Positions 15,868 to 23,437 of a stretch of 64,000 nt of DNA are shown piece by piece. The position numbers and the translations under genes are program-made. Positions within the stretch are counted from its first letter, which is position 1, and every line of letters starts with the position of its first letter. The stretch spans positions 1,736,001 to 1,800,000 of the forward strand of contig NZ_CP045929.1 of the NCBI RefSeq assembly GCF_009664835.1, written 5' to 3'. The notes under the pieces are model-generated. The model was not told where the DNA came from and ran no database searches. It saw nothing but the letters and a program-made list of their open reading frames with translations. Origin of the DNA: Allosaccharopolyspora coralli. Lineage in GTDB: Bacteria; Actinomycetota; Actinomycetes; Mycobacteriales; Pseudonocardiaceae.

Positions 15868-16899
15868 GTGACCGCGAACACCTATCTCGGTACCTATACC
15901 AGCGCCGATTCGGCGGCCACGGGGATCGTCGCCGCCGAGATCGACGACTCCGGCCGACTCCGGCCGACAGGACGTCTCGCTCCGGCGACCGACCCGTCGT
16001 TCTTGGCCCTGGCCCCCGATCGGGCGACCGTCTACGCCGTGCGGGAGCAGCGGCAGGGCCGCGTCGTGGCGTTCCGGGTGCGGCCGGACGGGACGCTGAC
16101 CGAGCTGAACTCGCAGCCCACGCAGGGTTCGGACCCGTGTCATCTCGCCGTGCACCCGAATGGACGGTTCCTGTTCGCCGCGAACTACGCGTCGGGGGAC
16201 GTGGTGGTGTATCCCCTCGGCGAAGGCGGTGCCGTCCGGGAACCGTGTCATCAGGCTCACCACAGCGGCAGCGGACCGAACGCGCAGCGGCAGGCGGGGC
16301 CGCACGTCCATCAGGTGGTCGTCGACCCCAGCGGCGGACGGCTGCTCGCGGTGGATCTCGGCACCGACACGGTCTCGGTCTACGACATCGACCGCGACAG
16401 TGGTCACCTCGCGCTGCGCTCCGAGCTCGCCACTCATGCAGGCGCGGGACCGAGACACCTCGCCTTCCTGCCGTCCGGAACCAGGTTTCTGCTGATCAAC
16501 GAGCTCGACTCGACGGTAACGGAGTGCGGATGGGATCCGGCGACTGCCACCGCGACGGCCTACCGGACTGTGTCGATCGTTCCCGAGTCGTTCACCGGCA
16601 CGACGCTGGCGGCCGAGATCGTGGTCTCCCCGGACGGCAGGTACGCGTTCGCGTCGAACCGTGGGCACGACAGTCTCGCGGTACTCGACCTCCAGGAAGG
16701 GGTTGCTGTGCGCGAGATCGTGCCGGCTGGGGTCCGCGGTCCTCGGCACATGAGCCTCGCCCGTGGCGGGAGCGTTCTGGTGGTGGCGGGGGAAACGAGC
16801 CACACGGTGCAGTCGTTCGCGGTGGAGGCGGGGGCGTTGCGGGCCATCGGCGAGCCGGTCCCCACGCCGAGCCCCGTCTGCGTCCTGCCGGTGGAATGA
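15868..16899 (+). CDS. lactonase family beta-propeller protein
   Basis: About 343 residues. GTG start at 15868 follows AAGGAGACGGC. Seven-bladed propeller of the 6-phosphogluconolactonase (YbhE/PF10282) family: opening YLGTYTSADSAATGIV, repeated D-P-S-F/L-A-L/V-x-P-D blocks, GPHVHQVVVDPSG, AGAGPRHLAFLPSG and SPDGRYAFASNRGHDSLAV. Members hydrolyse 6-phosphogluconolactone or other lactones, while some are only structural. No pentose-phosphate genes are adjacent, so the substrate is open. Divergent from rocD across 143 bp; convergent with the kinase gene, with a dispersed repeat in between. Confidence 0.88.
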   Translation: MTANTYLGTYTSADSAATGIVAAEIDDSGRLRPTGRLAPATDPSFLALAPDRATVYAVREQRQGRVVAFRVRPDGTLTELNSQPTQGSDPCHLAVHPNGRFLFAANYASGDVVVYPLGEGGAVREPCHQAHHSGSGPNAQRQAGPHVHQVVVDPSGGRLLAVDLGTDTVSVYDIDRDSGHLALRSELATHAGAGPRHLAFLPSGTRFLLINELDSTVTECGWDPATATATAYRTVSIVPESFTGTTLAAEIVVSPDGRYAFASNRGHDSLAVLDLQEGVAVREIVPAGVRGPRHMSLARGGSVLVVAGETSHTVQSFAVEAGALRAIGEPVPTPSPVCVLPVE

Positions 16900-16930
16900 G
16901 ACGCCGGTCCAGGGTTGTCGCTGCGTACGT

Positions 16931-17019
16931 GTGCACTCGAGGCGGCCCGAACATCGCGGGGGCGAACTGGGGGCGGCGGTACTGGACTGCCTACCCAAGT
17001 TCCACGATGCCCTCAGAGC
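16931..17019 (+). repeat. copy 1 of an 85-90 bp dispersed repeat
   Basis: Aligns with 46789-46878 (+) and 31156-31237 (-): shared blocks include CTCGAGGCGGCCCGAAC versus CTCAAGAGGACCCAAC, GCGAACTGGGGCGGCGG, and CCCAGTTCCAC...CCCTC at the end. It fills the gap between the convergent lactonase and kinase genes and overlaps the kinase stop slightly. This is the most diverged copy. Confidence 0.7.
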
Positions 17020-18662
17020 ATCCTGGAGTCGTAGGCGCGCGGCGCGTACTGGTGCAAGGCCGTATGCATCCGGCGCGATTCTTGGCGTCGTTTCAGCACA
17101 CCGCCGGTGATGCCGACGGGGAAAACGCGCACCCCGCCGTGGTAGCGACGAACCCAGTGCCACCACGAAGACGAGAGCTTCGGCGCGCCCTGCGTCGTCC
17201 ATACCGCGACGCTCTGGCTCTTGCCGCGACCGACGACGCCCACGCGGTTCACGTGATGCCAGGGGATTTCCCTGGCGAGTCCGGGACGGCTGATCCGGAT
17301 CCCGTCTCCGTTGATCTTGATGCGGAGTGCGGGAGTGAGCATTCTGGCCACCGACAGCGCCGCGCTCGTACCGAACAGCACACCCGCGACGCCCAGCAGC
17401 ATGAGCGGCTGCCCGGACACGGCTCCGTCACGGGCGAACGCGAACACCGCGACCAGCATGAACAGCGCGAACAGTGCCCCCACCGCGTACCGCATCCGTC
17501 CCTTGGTGCGAAAGACCGGACCGGGGACGTCGGCGCGCACCCGGTCGGTCCGTTGCTGCGAGGTGTCGCGAGGGCGAGCGGGGGCGAGCGGCTCGCGCCG
17601 TTCGACCGCGCTCCAGTCCGGGCGGGTGACCTGATCGTCGGGGCCTGGGGGAGCCTGCACTGGCGCGGCCGCCGCGGCCACGCTCGAGGTGTACTGGGCA
17701 GTGCCCTGCTTCGCCGGACCCTGCTGCACCGGACCTTGTTGCACGGTCCCGACTCCGACGGCGTCCGGCTCGTCGTCGGCCGCCGCTGCCTGCTGCAGCT
17801 GCATCGTGTGCTCGGTGATGACGGCTGTGATGTCCGGCGGTAGCCAGTTGTCGCCCTGCGGGGACGGCTCGCCGATCTCGTCCAGGATCCGCGTGGGCGT
17901 GGGGCGCTGTTCCGGTTCCTTCGTCAGGCAGGCGGCGAGGATCGGGCGCAGGCCGTCAGGAACATGGGTGAGGTCGGCTTCGCTGTGCACGACCCGGTAG
18001 AGCATCGCCGCCGTGTGGTCGTCGCCGAACGGTCCGGCGCCGGTGGCGGCGAACACGAGGACCGCGCCGAGGGAGAACACGTCGCTGGGTGGGCCGACGC
18101 CCTCGCCGACGGTCTGTTCGGGGGAGAAGAAGCCGGGCGTGCCGAAGAACATCCCGGTCGCCGTCATCGCACTGGAGGTCAACGCGCGTGAGATCCCGAA
18201 GTCGATCACGCGCGGCCCGTCCGGGCCCAGCAGGACGTTGGCCGGCTTGAGGTCGCGGTGCACGAGCTCGGCCTTGTGCACCGCGGTGAGGGCTTCGGCG
18301 AGCCCGGCGGCCAGGCTCAGGACCGTCTGCTCCGGCAACGGCCCGTGGTCGGCAACCGCCTGGTGCAACGTGGGACCCGGCACGTACTCGGTCGCCAGCC
18401 ACGGTTGGTCGGCCTCGGTGTCCGCGTCGACGACCGCGGCCGTCCAGAAACCACCGACCGAGCGCGCCATCGCGACCTCGCGCCGGAACCGCTCGCGGAA
18501 TTCCTGATCCTCGGCGAGGTCCGGGCGTACCTGTTTGACCGCCACCGCACGGCCACCTCGTGAGCGCGCCAGGTAGACGCCGCCCATGGAGCCCTTGCCC
18601 AGGCGCGCGAGCAACCGGTAGTGCCCGACGGTCGCCGGCTCGCCGGCCAACAGCGGTCGCAC
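17013..18662 (-). CDS. receptor-like Ser/Thr protein kinase with C-terminal membrane hairpin and PH-like domain
   Basis: About 549 residues. GTG start after GAGGGGAG. Kinase domain residues 14-275: glycine loop LGKGSMGGVY, K43 in AVKQV, catalytic loop HRDLKPAN (D136), DFG at 153-155. All catalytic residues are present. A low-complexity linker with repeats of QQGP/KQG leads to two membrane helices (about 393-437) and then a C-terminal domain (LRIKINGDGIRISRPG ... VNRVGVVGRGKSQSVAVW) that resembles bacterial PH-like domains. This order (PknD/E-type kinase, but intracellular PH-like tail) is unusual. It lies next to and divergent from the ESX cluster and could phosphorylate its members. Confidence 0.9.
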   Translation of the reverse strand: MRPLLAGEPATVGHYRLLARLGKGSMGGVYLARSRGGRAVAVKQVRPDLAEDQEFRERFRREVAMARSVGGFWTAAVVDADTEADQPWLATEYVPGPTLHQAVADHGPLPEQTVLSLAAGLAEALTAVHKAELVHRDLKPANVLLGPDGPRVIDFGISRALTSSAMTATGMFFGTPGFFSPEQTVGEGVGPPSDVFSLGAVLVFAATGAGPFGDDHTAAMLYRVVHSEADLTHVPDGLRPILAACLTKEPEQRPTPTRILDEIGEPSPQGDNWLPPDITAVITEHTMQLQQAAAADDEPDAVGVGTVQQGPVQQGPAKQGTAQYTSSVAAAAAPVQAPPGPDDQVTRPDWSAVERREPLAPARPRDTSQQRTDRVRADVPGPVFRTKGRMRYAVGALFALFMLVAVFAFARDGAVSGQPLMLLGVAGVLFGTSAALSVARMLTPALRIKINGDGIRISRPGLAREIPWHHVNRVGVVGRGKSQSVAVWTTQGAPKLSSSWWHWVRRYHGGVRVFPVGITGGVLKRRQESRRMHTALHQYAPRAYDSRML

Positions 18663-18729
18663 GATTCTCCCCTCGTTTTACTCGGTGGGTGCAGGGCCTC
18701 TGACATTACCCTTCCATTCGAGATCGGAA

Positions 18730-19104
18730 GTGCTCGAAGTGCCCGCTGACCTGCACCAACGCAGTGGTTCTACTCACGAGTTGACTACTGTCCAGGTCGC
18801 GATGGTAGCCCGCCTGGCCGAGCTGTACGCGCAACGCGAAGAGATCGAGGCCGAGATGTCCGACCTCAAGTCCGAGTTGCGCGGGCCCGGGACCTGCTCC
18901 CGTCGCAGGAGTTCCGCCGTTGCCAGGCGCCGGCCGGACGGAACGTCGTCGTGCTGGCCAGGGATGGTCGTGATGCGCGTCGACGGTGCTGACGGACGGT
19001 TCCGGGATCTGATCGTCAACGCACAGACCGACGCCAGCGCCGATGAGATCATCCGTGCCGCTCGGTTCCAGGCCCGCGCCGCACGCAAGGGTGCCTACCG
19101 TTAG
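18730..19104 (+). CDS. YbaB/EbfC-like small protein of the ESX cluster
   Basis: About 124 residues. The first 50 residues form a coiled-coil-like helix (VAMVARLAELYAQREEIEAEM) and the last 40 read FRDLIVNAQTDASADEIIRA then a basic tail, as in YbaB-family proteins found beside actinobacterial WXG genes. The middle (residues 55-85) is Arg/Ser/Cys-rich and does not look like the family's usual beta segment, so a compensated frameshift or divergence is possible. GTG at 18730 or 18739 are both possible starts; neither has a strong ribosome site. Divergent from the kinase, convergent with the membrane protein at 19101. Confidence 0.6.
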   Translation: MLEVPADLHQRSGSTHELTTVQVAMVARLAELYAQREEIEAEMSDLKSELRGPGTCSRRRSSAVARRRPDGTSSCWPGMVVMRVDGADGRFRDLIVNAQTDASADEIIRAARFQARAARKGAYR

Positions 19105-19730
19105 TCCCACTTTCGCAGGTGTGGTGGGATGTTCAGGCTCAGATACTCCTTGGCCATCCGGTTCACGTCCGCGCCGTTCTCGTACGTGGAGTGCAGGAGC
19201 CCCAAGTAAACGAGGTCCCAGAGTTCGCGGTTGAGTTGCAGCTCGTGAATTGGCACGTATTCGAGCCTGCCTCCGTGCGCGTCTTCCAGTATGAGCTGGT
19301 GCGCGACACCCCCCACGGTGACGTGGATCTTGGTCAGCTCGTACGTGCGGAGGGAGCTGTTGCCGTAGGCGAGCCAGTCGGCACCGGCCGCGATGCGTAG
19401 GTTTCGCTCCCTGGCAAGGAAGAACACCGGCAGCGGCAGGAAGAACAACCACAGCCACCAGGTGCCCATCCACGCCAGTCCCCCGTCCTTGAGGGTGAAC
19501 ACCCCGGCGACGACCACGACCGACAAGGCGATGAACGTCCACAGGCGACCGTGCGACGGGTGGAACCACTCCAACACCGGACCCGCAGCCGGTGGCGGCT
19601 GGGGCACCTTCGTTGCGCCGTTCCTGCTCTTGTCCTCGGACCGCCGCCAACCATTCTCCAGCGGTGCCCTCGGCGGCCGCGGTTGCCCCGTCTGTGGGTC
19701 CGGTTTCAACGGGAGGCCGGGAGTGGTCAT
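19101..19730 (-). CDS. membrane protein with PH-like domain, possible immunity partner
   Basis: About 209 residues. ATG at 19730 overlaps the stop of the 402-aa ESX protein by four bases (ATGA), so translation is coupled. A proline-rich cytoplasmic N-terminus of about 75 residues precedes two helices (LWTFIALSVVVVAGVFTL and WWLWLFFLPLPVFFLA) and a C-terminal beta-rich domain (RIAAGADWLAYGNS; IHVTVGGVAHQLILED; RLEYVPIHEL) like bacterial PH-like domains. No family is recognised with certainty. Its coupling to a secreted-type protein with a hydrophobic C-terminus fits an immunity protein guarding the membrane; it could equally be a chaperone or signalling partner. Confidence 0.65.
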   Translation of the reverse strand: MTTPGLPLKPDPQTGQPRPPRAPLENGWRRSEDKSRNGATKVPQPPPAAGPVLEWFHPSHGRLWTFIALSVVVVAGVFTLKDGGLAWMGTWWLWLFFLPLPVFFLARERNLRIAAGADWLAYGNSSLRTYELTKIHVTVGGVAHQLILEDAHGGRLEYVPIHELQLNRELWDLVYLGLLHSTYENGADVNRMAKEYLSLNIPPHLRKWD

Positions 19731-20935
19731 CGGGTCATCTTCGGGTTGATCTCTTCGAGCTTCTCGCCGATCTGTACGGCCTTGTCGAAGGCATCGGGTC
19801 CCCATTCCTCGATCGCGAAGCCGACACCGACACCGACCGCTGCGGCACCGATCACGGCCCCGGTGACCGGGGTGCCCATCGCGAGCAACCACGAGGACGT
19901 GGCGGACCCGGCGAGATAGCTCCCGGCACCGCTGGCCACGGCGGTGGCCGGGTCCTTGCCCTGGCCGAGATCATAGCCCACACCGGAGGCCGTGATCGTG
20001 AGGCCGACGACGGGGAGTTTGCTCCCCACGCGGGTGGCTCCGCGGACGAAGCCGGTCGAGCTGCCAGCCGATGGTTTCGCCAGACTGGCTTGGAGAAACT
20101 CTTTGGTCCGCGGCGAGAGTTTGTCGACCCACCCGGCCACGCGGGAACCGAGAGCCTGACGGTTGGCCTCCCGCAACTCCTGGGTGCGCTCGATGTGAAT
20201 CATGGCGGCCTTGGTCTGCCCGGCCAGCGACATCGACGGATTGTGCATCATTCGTTCGGTGATCTCGATGGACCCGGAAGCGGCCAGTTTCGTGGCCTTG
20301 GCACGGAGTTTCGCCGTTGCTCCCGCGTGGGCACCCGCGAGTCCGGTGAGGACGTCGGTGGCGTTGAACGGCGACTTCTCCACGAGACCACCGAGAAAGC
20401 GGTTCAGTGTGGCCACGGCGCCGTGTTCGGTCTTGCGCGCGGCTTGGACCAACGTGGAGCACCCGGCGTACGCCTCCGCCTGCTTGGCGAATGCTTCCAC
20501 CGCGCGGGTTCCCTCTGCGTGGGCCTGCGTCTGCTCCGGTGTGGCCGGTTGGTCGCTCGGCAGCGGTGCCGGTGTCGGTGGCTCGGGTCCCGGCTCCATG
20601 ATGAGGAAACCGCGGAGGTCTAAGCCTTCCTTGACCGCCAGCTCGCGGGCCTGCTCCATCCGCTTGGTGACCGTGTCGATCTGGTCAGCGTGCTCGCGCA
20701 ACACGTTCGCGAAGTCGGTGAAGGCATTCGAGGTGTCCTCAATGCCCGGTTTCGTCTTGTGCGACATCTCGCGGAAGGAGTCCCCGGCGTGCGAGGGCCA
20801 GGCACCCTCGGACTCGCCACGGGTGCCGGTGACCACCCCGATGGCACCGTCGACCGCGGTTCCCGCACCGGCCATCCATTCCGCAGCCGTGCGCATCGTG
20901 GAAGGTTGCTTGTCCACCTCGGTATCAAGCGGCAT
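19727..20935 (-). CDS. WXG-type T7SS-associated protein with glycine-rich hydrophobic C-terminus
   Basis: About 402 residues. The N-terminal 100 residues are helical with a WXG-like turn (W46 in AWPSHAGDSF) and heptads before and after, as in WXG/LXG substrates of type VII secretion. A proline-rich spacer (residues 113-135) and a helical middle follow. The last 100 residues contain glycine-zipper-like hydrophobic stretches (VVGLTITASGVGYDLGQG about 309-326 and GAVIGAAAVGVGVGFAIEEW about 359-378). No enzymatic motif is visible. I infer a secreted or membrane-acting effector; a structural ESX cargo is the alternative. Coupled downstream to the 209-aa membrane protein and adjacent to an EspC-like gene. 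Confidence 0.75.
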   Translation of the reverse strand: MPLDTEVDKQPSTMRTAAEWMAGAGTAVDGAIGVVTGTRGESEGAWPSHAGDSFREMSHKTKPGIEDTSNAFTDFANVLREHADQIDTVTKRMEQARELAVKEGLDLRGFLIMEPGPEPPTPAPLPSDQPATPEQTQAHAEGTRAVEAFAKQAEAYAGCSTLVQAARKTEHGAVATLNRFLGGLVEKSPFNATDVLTGLAGAHAGATAKLRAKATKLAASGSIEITERMMHNPSMSLAGQTKAAMIHIERTQELREANRQALGSRVAGWVDKLSPRTKEFLQASLAKPSAGSSTGFVRGATRVGSKLPVVGLTITASGVGYDLGQGKDPATAVASGAGSYLAGSATSSWLLAMGTPVTGAVIGAAAVGVGVGFAIEEWGPDAFDKAVQIGEKLEEINPKMTR

Positions 20936-21243
20936 CAGTTCTCCCCCGTGATCTCGCCGAGGCGGGACAGGTCTTTGATCGTCCCGGCGTCGGTGTCGTC
21001 GTAGACATCGCGTCCGTGCGCGACCGCGTCCCCCATGCCGTTCAGGATCTCGACGATCTCCGCGGCGGAGATCGTCAGCATGGCCATCGCACCGGCAATC
21101 GCTTCCGTCGACTCCCCAGCGACGGGTGCCGGTGGTGGTGCGGTCATGCTATCCAAGTCCTGTGCTCCGTTGCGGAGACGACTGGCGATACCGCTGAGTG
21201 CGTCCAGGTCTGCGTGGGTGCCGGTGAAGTCGCCGAGGCTCAC
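20935..21243 (-). CDS. EspC-like (WXG100-type) small secretion-associated protein
   Basis: About 102 residues, all predicted helix with a central turn: helix HADLDALSGIASRLRNGAQ, a Pro/Ala link, helix AIAGAMAMLTISAAEIVEIL, then an acidic tail with two YxxxD/E-like signals near the end (RDVYDDTDAG). Size and shape match EspC-like/DUF2580 partners of WXG proteins. GTG start at 21243 overlaps the stop of the upstream gene (GTGA) and its stop meets the start of the 402-aa protein gene, so the three are one translational unit. It probably pairs with the 402-aa protein for ESX export. Confidence 0.72.
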   Translation of the reverse strand: MSLGDFTGTHADLDALSGIASRLRNGAQDLDSMTAPPPAPVAGESTEAIAGAMAMLTISAAEIVEILNGMGDAVAHGRDVYDDTDAGTIKDLSRLGEITGEN

Positions 21244-21581
21244 CGCGAGACCTCCCCGCGCAGCTCGTCCGGCAGCGGCGGGTCCCAGAGCACGTCGTCG
21301 GCGCTGCTCTGCTGCTGCACCTCGGGGACCCTGTCCTGTGGCGTCGCGATCCACGGTTGCTGACCGCCGAGGGTGCCCACGAGCGCGTCCAGGCTGGTGA
21401 AGGCCGGGAGGACAGTGCGGCCGTCCGGGAGCCGTACGAGCTGGACCGTGATCTCGCTGTCTCCCTCGATGACCCGCTCGGTTGGCAGGTACACGGTGAT
21501 GGGTTCCTGTCCGTGCTGCTCGGCGAGCCAGTCGGCCCCGATCACGGACGGAGCGGCCTCCGGGTGGTCTAGGTCACGCAA
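21240..21581 (-). CDS. SAV_915/SseB-like hypothetical protein, first gene of the ESX unit
   Basis: About 113 residues. The segment ITVYLPTERVIEGDSEITV, then RLPDGRTVLPAFTSLDALV, resembles the SseB-N-like fold of small actinobacterial SAV_915 proteins of unknown function. The C-terminal 35 residues are Pro/Asp-rich and probably disordered. It heads the coupled unit with the EspC-like, 402-aa and membrane genes, which suggests a helper role in that system. Confidence 0.6.
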   Translation of the reverse strand: MRDLDHPEAAPSVIGADWLAEQHGQEPITVYLPTERVIEGDSEITVQLVRLPDGRTVLPAFTSLDALVGTLGGQQPWIATPQDRVPEVQQQSSADDVLWDPPLPDELRGEVSR

Positions 21582-21674
21582 CGTCTCTTCCCCTGGTCGT
21601 GGTGTGTGGGGGAAGCCTATCGAGCCGCCATGCGCGGGGTGAGCGGGTTTCGACTCATCACCTGATCGGCCTAG

Positions 21675-21714
21675 TGGATCATGAACTGGCTGAGATGATT
21701 CTGATCATGATCCA
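21675..21714. promoter_or_regulatory. 40-bp inverted repeat, possible operator
   Basis: Arms TGGATCATGA and TCATGATCCA are perfect complements separated by 20 bases. It is A/T-richer than its surroundings, lies about 95 bases upstream of the ESX unit start and 190 bases before the ABC operon, and could be a regulator site for either, or a hairpin. Confidence 0.5.
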
Positions 21715-21789
21715 CATTTGCGGGGCGCGTGCGGGCGGTTGTCCCCATCGTTCGGATCCGTCGGCAGCGGGCTTTCGTCCGGAGTGACG

Positions 21790-21809
21790 CCGAGTAATCG
21801 GTTACTCGG
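21790..21809. promoter_or_regulatory. LacI-type palindromic operator candidate for the sugar ABC operon
   Basis: CCGAGTAA-TCGG-TTACTCGG, arms perfectly complementary around a CG centre, 38 bases before the TATGAT box. LacI-family regulators commonly bind such CG-centred sites in front of ribose-type transporters; no regulator gene lies nearby. Confidence 0.5.
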
Positions 21810-21847
21810 TTTCGTGGCAACCACTTCCGGTCGGTGGGTGTCGTCGG

Positions 21848-21853
21848 TATGAT
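21848..21853 (+). promoter_or_regulatory. -10 box candidate for the sugar ABC operon
   Basis: TATGAT on the plus strand, 54 bases before the GTG start. The matching -35 region is poor, so an activator or regulated promoter is likely. Confidence 0.35.
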
Positions 21854-21907
21854 CCGGCCCACCCCGAGCCCGGGTCACTGGTCAGTGCCGATCGAGGAGG
21901 CGTTGCC

Positions 21908-23437
21908 GTGCCGTCGAGTGACCGATCCGAGCAGCCCGGTGCCGTGGCTGCCCTCGAGCTGCGCGGCGTCAGCAAACGATTTCCCGGTGTCGCGGCCGTC
22001 ACCGAGGTCGACCTGGACGTTCTGCCGGGCGAAGTGCACGTTTTCGCAGGTGAGAACGGTGCGGGCAAGTCGACGCTGATGAAGCTCGTCGCCCAGGTCG
22101 AAGAGCCCAGCTCGGGCCGGGTGACGTTGCACGGCGAGCCGGTCACCTTCCAGGGCCCGGGAGCCGCGCGCAGACTCGGCATCTCGATGGTGCACCAGGA
22201 GTTCGCGCTGGCCCCGGACCTGTCGGTCGCGCAGAACCTGTTCATCGGGCACGAGCCGGGCCGGTACGGCTGGATCGCCCGTGGCGACGAACGCAAGGAG
22301 GCAGCGGCCCTGCTCCGGCGGGTCGGGCTCGACGTCGATCCACAACGGCGGGTCGCGCAACTGTCCACCGCCGAGCAGCAGCGCGTCGAGCTCGCCAAAG
22401 CGCTCGCCGTGGACTCCACCGTGCTGATCCTCGACGAGCCGACCGCCACGCTCACCGAACGCGAGGCCGAGGACCTGTTCGGCATCGTCAGGGAACTCAC
22501 CGCCCAGGGCATCGCCGTGCTCTACATCTCGCACCGGCTCGACGAGATCTTCGAGATCGGGGATCGGGTCACCGTAATGCGAGACGGGGTCGTGGTCGAC
22601 ACGCAGCCGGTGTCCGAACTGGACGAATCACGCCTCGTGCAGCTCATGGTCGGCAGGGACGTGCAGAACCTGTATCCCCGCACGCACAGCGACGAGCCGG
22701 GCGAGATCCGGCTGCGGGTGGACAACCTCACCCGGACGGGTGCCGTGCACGACGTGTCGTTCGAGGTGCGCGCCGGTGAGATCGTCGGTATGGCCGGGCT
22801 GGTGGGCGCGGGTCGCACCGAACTCGCTCGCACGGTGTTCGGCGCCGAGCCGCCGGACTCCGGCACGGTCTCGCTGGACGGCCGGGTGCTCAAGATCCGC
22901 ACGCCCGCCGACGCGATCGCCGCCGGGATCGGTTACCTCACGGAGAGCCGCAAGACCGACGGGCTCGCCATGCACCTCGGCGTGGACAAGAACGTCACGT
23001 TGGCGAACTTGCCGATGCGAGCAGGGTTCATCGATCTCGGTGCGGAGCGGCGGACGGCCGAGAAATCCCGCGAGGGCCTCGACATCCGGGGTGTGCCGTG
23101 GGTCGGGCGTCCCGTTCGGACGCTCTCCGGCGGCAACCAGCAGAAGGTCGTGCTGGCGCGCTGGTTGGAGACCGGCGCGGACGTGCTGCTGTTCGACGAA
23201 CCCGGCCGGGGCATGGACGTCGGCGCGAAGTCCGAGATGTTCCAGGCGATGGACTCGTTGGCGGCAGAGGGCAAGGCGATCGTGTTCATCTCCAGTTATC
23301 TGCCGGAGCTGCTGAACATGTGCGACCGGATCCTCGTCATGCGTGCCGGGGGGATCGTGGGCGAGGTCGCGCGCACGGAATTCACCGAGGAGCGCGTGGT
23401 GGCGCTCGCGACCGGAGCGAAGGGCAATCATGAGTGA
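21908..23437 (+). CDS. ribose-type sugar ABC transporter ATP-binding protein (RbsA/MglA-like)
   Basis: About 509 residues with two ABC domains in tandem, the layout of RbsA/XylG/MglA. First domain: Walker A GENGAGKSTLMK near residue 55, signature LSTAEQQRVELAKAL and Walker B VLILDEPTATL. The second has the degenerate Walker A region AGLVGAGRTELAR typical of this family, signature LSGGNQQKVVLARWL and Walker B VLLFDEPGRGMDVG. GTG start follows GAGGAGG. Its end overlaps the permease start by eight bases. It powers uptake of a pentose or other monosaccharide; the substrate is not certain. Confidence 0.92.
   Translation: MPSSDRSEQPGAVAALELRGVSKRFPGVAAVTEVDLDVLPGEVHVFAGENGAGKSTLMKLVAQVEEPSSGRVTLHGEPVTFQGPGAARRLGISMVHQEFALAPDLSVAQNLFIGHEPGRYGWIARGDERKEAAALLRRVGLDVDPQRRVAQLSTAEQQRVELAKALAVDSTVLILDEPTATLTEREAEDLFGIVRELTAQGIAVLYISHRLDEIFEIGDRVTVMRDGVVVDTQPVSELDESRLVQLMVGRDVQNLYPRTHSDEPGEIRLRVDNLTRTGAVHDVSFEVRAGEIVGMAGLVGAGRTELARTVFGAEPPDSGTVSLDGRVLKIRTPADAIAAGIGYLTESRKTDGLAMHLGVDKNVTLANLPMRAGFIDLGAERRTAEKSREGLDIRGVPWVGRPVRTLSGGNQQKVVLARWLETGADVLLFDEPGRGMDVGAKSEMFQAMDSLAAEGKAIVFISSYLPELLNMCDRILVMRAGGIVGEVARTEFTEERVVALATGAKGNHE

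Larger units (their letters stand above)
21582..21907. other. 326-bp regulatory region between ESX unit and sugar ABC operon
   Basis: Divergent promoter region. It holds two clear inverted repeats (listed separately) and a TATGAT hexamer at 21848-21853 that is a fair -10 box for the ABC operon. No gene is seen. Confidence 0.6.
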
